From Rhea pennata (Eukaryota > Chordata > Aves > Rheiformes > Rheidae), in assembly GCF_028389875.1 (NCBI RefSeq), contig NC_084665.1, positions 123,274,602-123,338,601 of the forward strand: 64,000 nucleotides of DNA. The letters run 5' to 3'. The notes below the pieces were generated by a model. The model was not told the DNA's origin and made no database searches. It saw only the letters and a program-made list of their open reading frames with translations. The position numbers and the translations under genes are program-made. Positions 61,831 to 64,000 of this stretch are shown here, piece by piece (position 1 is the first letter of the stretch; every line of letters starts with the position of its first letter).

Positions 61831-63889
61831 GCCAGTCATGGAACTATATATTCCTGATCATTTGTCTTGCCTTGTAACCTGTTAATGGTGGGGTAGGCTT
61901 TTTGTTTTGTTTGGAGTGTACAGCACTGACTTGGGTTGTGGAGATCTTACTGTAAAGAAGTTAAAAATAAAATTACTCCTGAATCCTGGGATTTGCCATG
62001 TGACTCTTGGAAAAACTGATGGGCTATTTATATGAGCAAGATATGGCAAAATTGAGACTTATTTCTGACTGATAGTGTGACTGAATGGAGGTGCTGCTCC
62101 TTTTATCTTTTTGATAAAGAGGTGGTGGGGGAAAGCCAAAGGACATGACTCTTGAGGGTGCATATGTGTGTGTTTTAACTGTTAAATGCTATATGTAACG
62201 CTCAGACTTTCCACTTAGTAACACCTTTGTTGTGCATATATCACTATTTTGTAAAACTTCCCTTTCTGTAAGTTCTGTAATGTGACTATGTAATTTATCT
62301 CAGACTAAAACTCAAAGTGAAACACTTGTCTCTTAAGATGATTCTTCAGATACTGCAATACCTCAGGAGATAACAGCACCAAAATGTAACCATTAGAATA
62401 TGCTTTCAAGAAGGGAAATTTTTTTCCTCAAGGTTTTTTAGAGGTTGATTGTGCTTTTCCCATTCTGCTGTTTTAGTTCAAATTGGATGGAACAGCTGTT
62501 AAAGCTGATAGTTACACTTCCACCTTTTTTCTTAAGTAATAACACATGATAAAAGATTAATCAGTGTGCCTGTATCTTACTATGTTGCAGCTGCCAAAGA
62601 TAGGTAAACAAAGTATATTTAGTGCCAGTGTAATTCAAAGAAAGAGGGCAGTGGTTCCCCCAGCTGTAAACCAGGAGACCTGAGACCAAGCATTGTTAGT
62701 TGAAGTGATGAGCTCTTACATGCTTATTCTGGTGATGAGGAGGGTGTGTGTGAATGTAAAACTGGTAAGTGAAGGTGATTATAAATAAACATATTTCTGA
62801 ACTGTAAGCTTAATGGAGAGGGAAGAGGGAAGGAGAAAAGAAGTCAAAACTGATGAAAACTATAGTCCTCCTTTAAGGGAAGGACTTCTATTGTGAAAAC
62901 AGTTACTATTTTCATGAGAGATTGTCACATTACTTCTTATAATTTTTATTGATATAAGCTGGATAACTTCTTAGTTTCATTATAGAAGCCTGCACTGGAC
63001 TTCCACTGCTTTTGGATGTAGTATTAGGCTTTGACCTAAGGCTATCTCAAGTGACAGCTGGAATGTTTATCCAAGGATGATGGCTTAGTAGGAAAGCACT
63101 TCTTTTTTTTCTTGCCTTGTATTCCCTTGCATTCAGCTTTCTCAACAAAGCAAATCTTCATGCTACAATTGTTATTTTTAAGGTGCATTAAAAGACACAA
63201 CTCTTCAGTGGTGCACAGTCTTTAGCTTTTATATGTTTTATACATTAATCCTGGAACTGAATCTTTCTACTGACACTCCTAGACTCTGATGAGTATAATT
63301 GAGATGTGTCTGTTCAGTACTGCTTTTAAACAAAAGTGGAGCCAGTGTGTCTGCTGCCATGTATGGAATGTTTCTATGATTCCATTTTCCAGCAGGCTAA
63401 TTCAAGAAGCATGCTCTAGGAGGCAGGCTTTGTTTCTGTAGAGGGAGATCTGGTCTCTTTGCCTTCATTTTTAAAATCTGGTCTCTGAAGGCAGAACCTC
63501 TTTGGCCATATTACATCATTGGAGCCTCTAGGTGTTGAGTCATCATTATATTTAGATGATGGCACACTACTTCTTATTCTAATAATAGTATTCAAGCCTG
63601 GACTTAGTTGAAAGTCACCCTAGCAAAGATGAAGTCACCGCTCCAAGGCTGGAAAGGAATGTAGGCTTCATTCCTGCCTTCCTGGTACGCTTACTGTTGC
63701 TTTGTTTTACTTTCAGTTTTTCTACCTTTTAAGGTCGTTGTCTGTTGATACGACATTATCAGAAACTACCACTTGAAGCAGACAGATGTTTTGTGCCATG
63801 GAATCTCTACCTACTTTGTTTTGTTCTGCTTTTCTGCTTTGTAAATAGGCTGAATGTGTTAGCCTATCATTGTAAAAATTGAAGGTTGT

Positions 63890-63917
63890 GTTTTTTTTTT
63901 TTTTTTTTTTTTTTTTT
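63890..63917. repeat. Poly-T tract
   Basis: About 28 T in RCAN2 intron 2. Confidence 0.95.
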
Positions 63918-64000
63918 CCTCCAGTATACTATAAATGCATCTAATACAGGAATTTTTCAAAGAAAGACCACAGGAGTAAAATGTGGTCCTTCAGCACTTC

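Larger units (their letters stand above)
58622..64000 (+). other. RCAN2: RCAN2 intron 2 (partial)
   Basis: 5.4 kb without a recognised exon; the short-isoform first exon of RCAN2 (VACVVDVEVF) was looked for and not seen. It contains a possible MIR relic near 61750-61830 and a T-run at about 63890-63917. Confidence 0.7.

Overview
The window is vertebrate nuclear DNA, most probably from a bird. It is intron-rich with GT-AG splicing. It carries several CR1 LINE fragments, some ending in the ATTCTGTG-type tail typical of avian CR1, and faint MIR-like SINE relics. There are no bacterial operons, CRISPR arrays or intact mobile elements. The species cannot be named from the sequence. The layout matches the amniote block SLC25A27 - CYP39A1 - RCAN2 (human chromosome 6p, read in the opposite direction), including gene orientations.

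1-3.8 kb: the first three coding exons of SLC25A27 (mitochondrial carrier UCP4) on the minus strand; the rest of the gene lies off the left edge. A ZNF143-type promoter motif lies about 235 bp upstream of the start codon.

3.8-9.5 kb: intergenic. It holds a nest of antisense CR1 elements (about 4.9-6.96 kb), a decayed duplicate of the CYP39A1 haem-binding exon with both splice sites still present (7183-7270), and another CR1 fragment (about 8.12-8.69 kb).

9.58-34.2 kb: a complete 12-exon CYP39A1 gene on the plus strand. It predicts a 466-residue microsomal P450 (oxysterol 7-alpha-hydroxylase) with all diagnostic motifs and consistent splice phases throughout. Introns contain CR1 and MIR relics, microsatellites and a perfect 21-bp inverted repeat.

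34.2-48.8 kb: AT-rich intergenic DNA with an old CR1 3' half, a well-preserved MIR-like SINE and A- and TA-tracts. It ends in a C-rich, G-depleted minisatellite (110-bp unit).

48.8-64 kb: the CpG-island promoter and non-coding first exon of RCAN2 (plus strand), followed at once by a (CCTGC)14 pentamer with strong G-quadruplex potential. After a roughly 9-kb intron comes the first coding exon (58395-58621), and the window ends in the next intron.

The three genes are unrelated in function (mitochondrial carrier, sterol hydroxylase, calcineurin regulator); they are neighbours by conserved synteny. I see no evidence of a new multi-gene system. The most novel items are the relic haem-binding exon, the G4-prone pentamer in RCAN2 intron 1, the large inverted repeat in CYP39A1 intron 2, and the hairpin just upstream of the CYP39A1 start codon.
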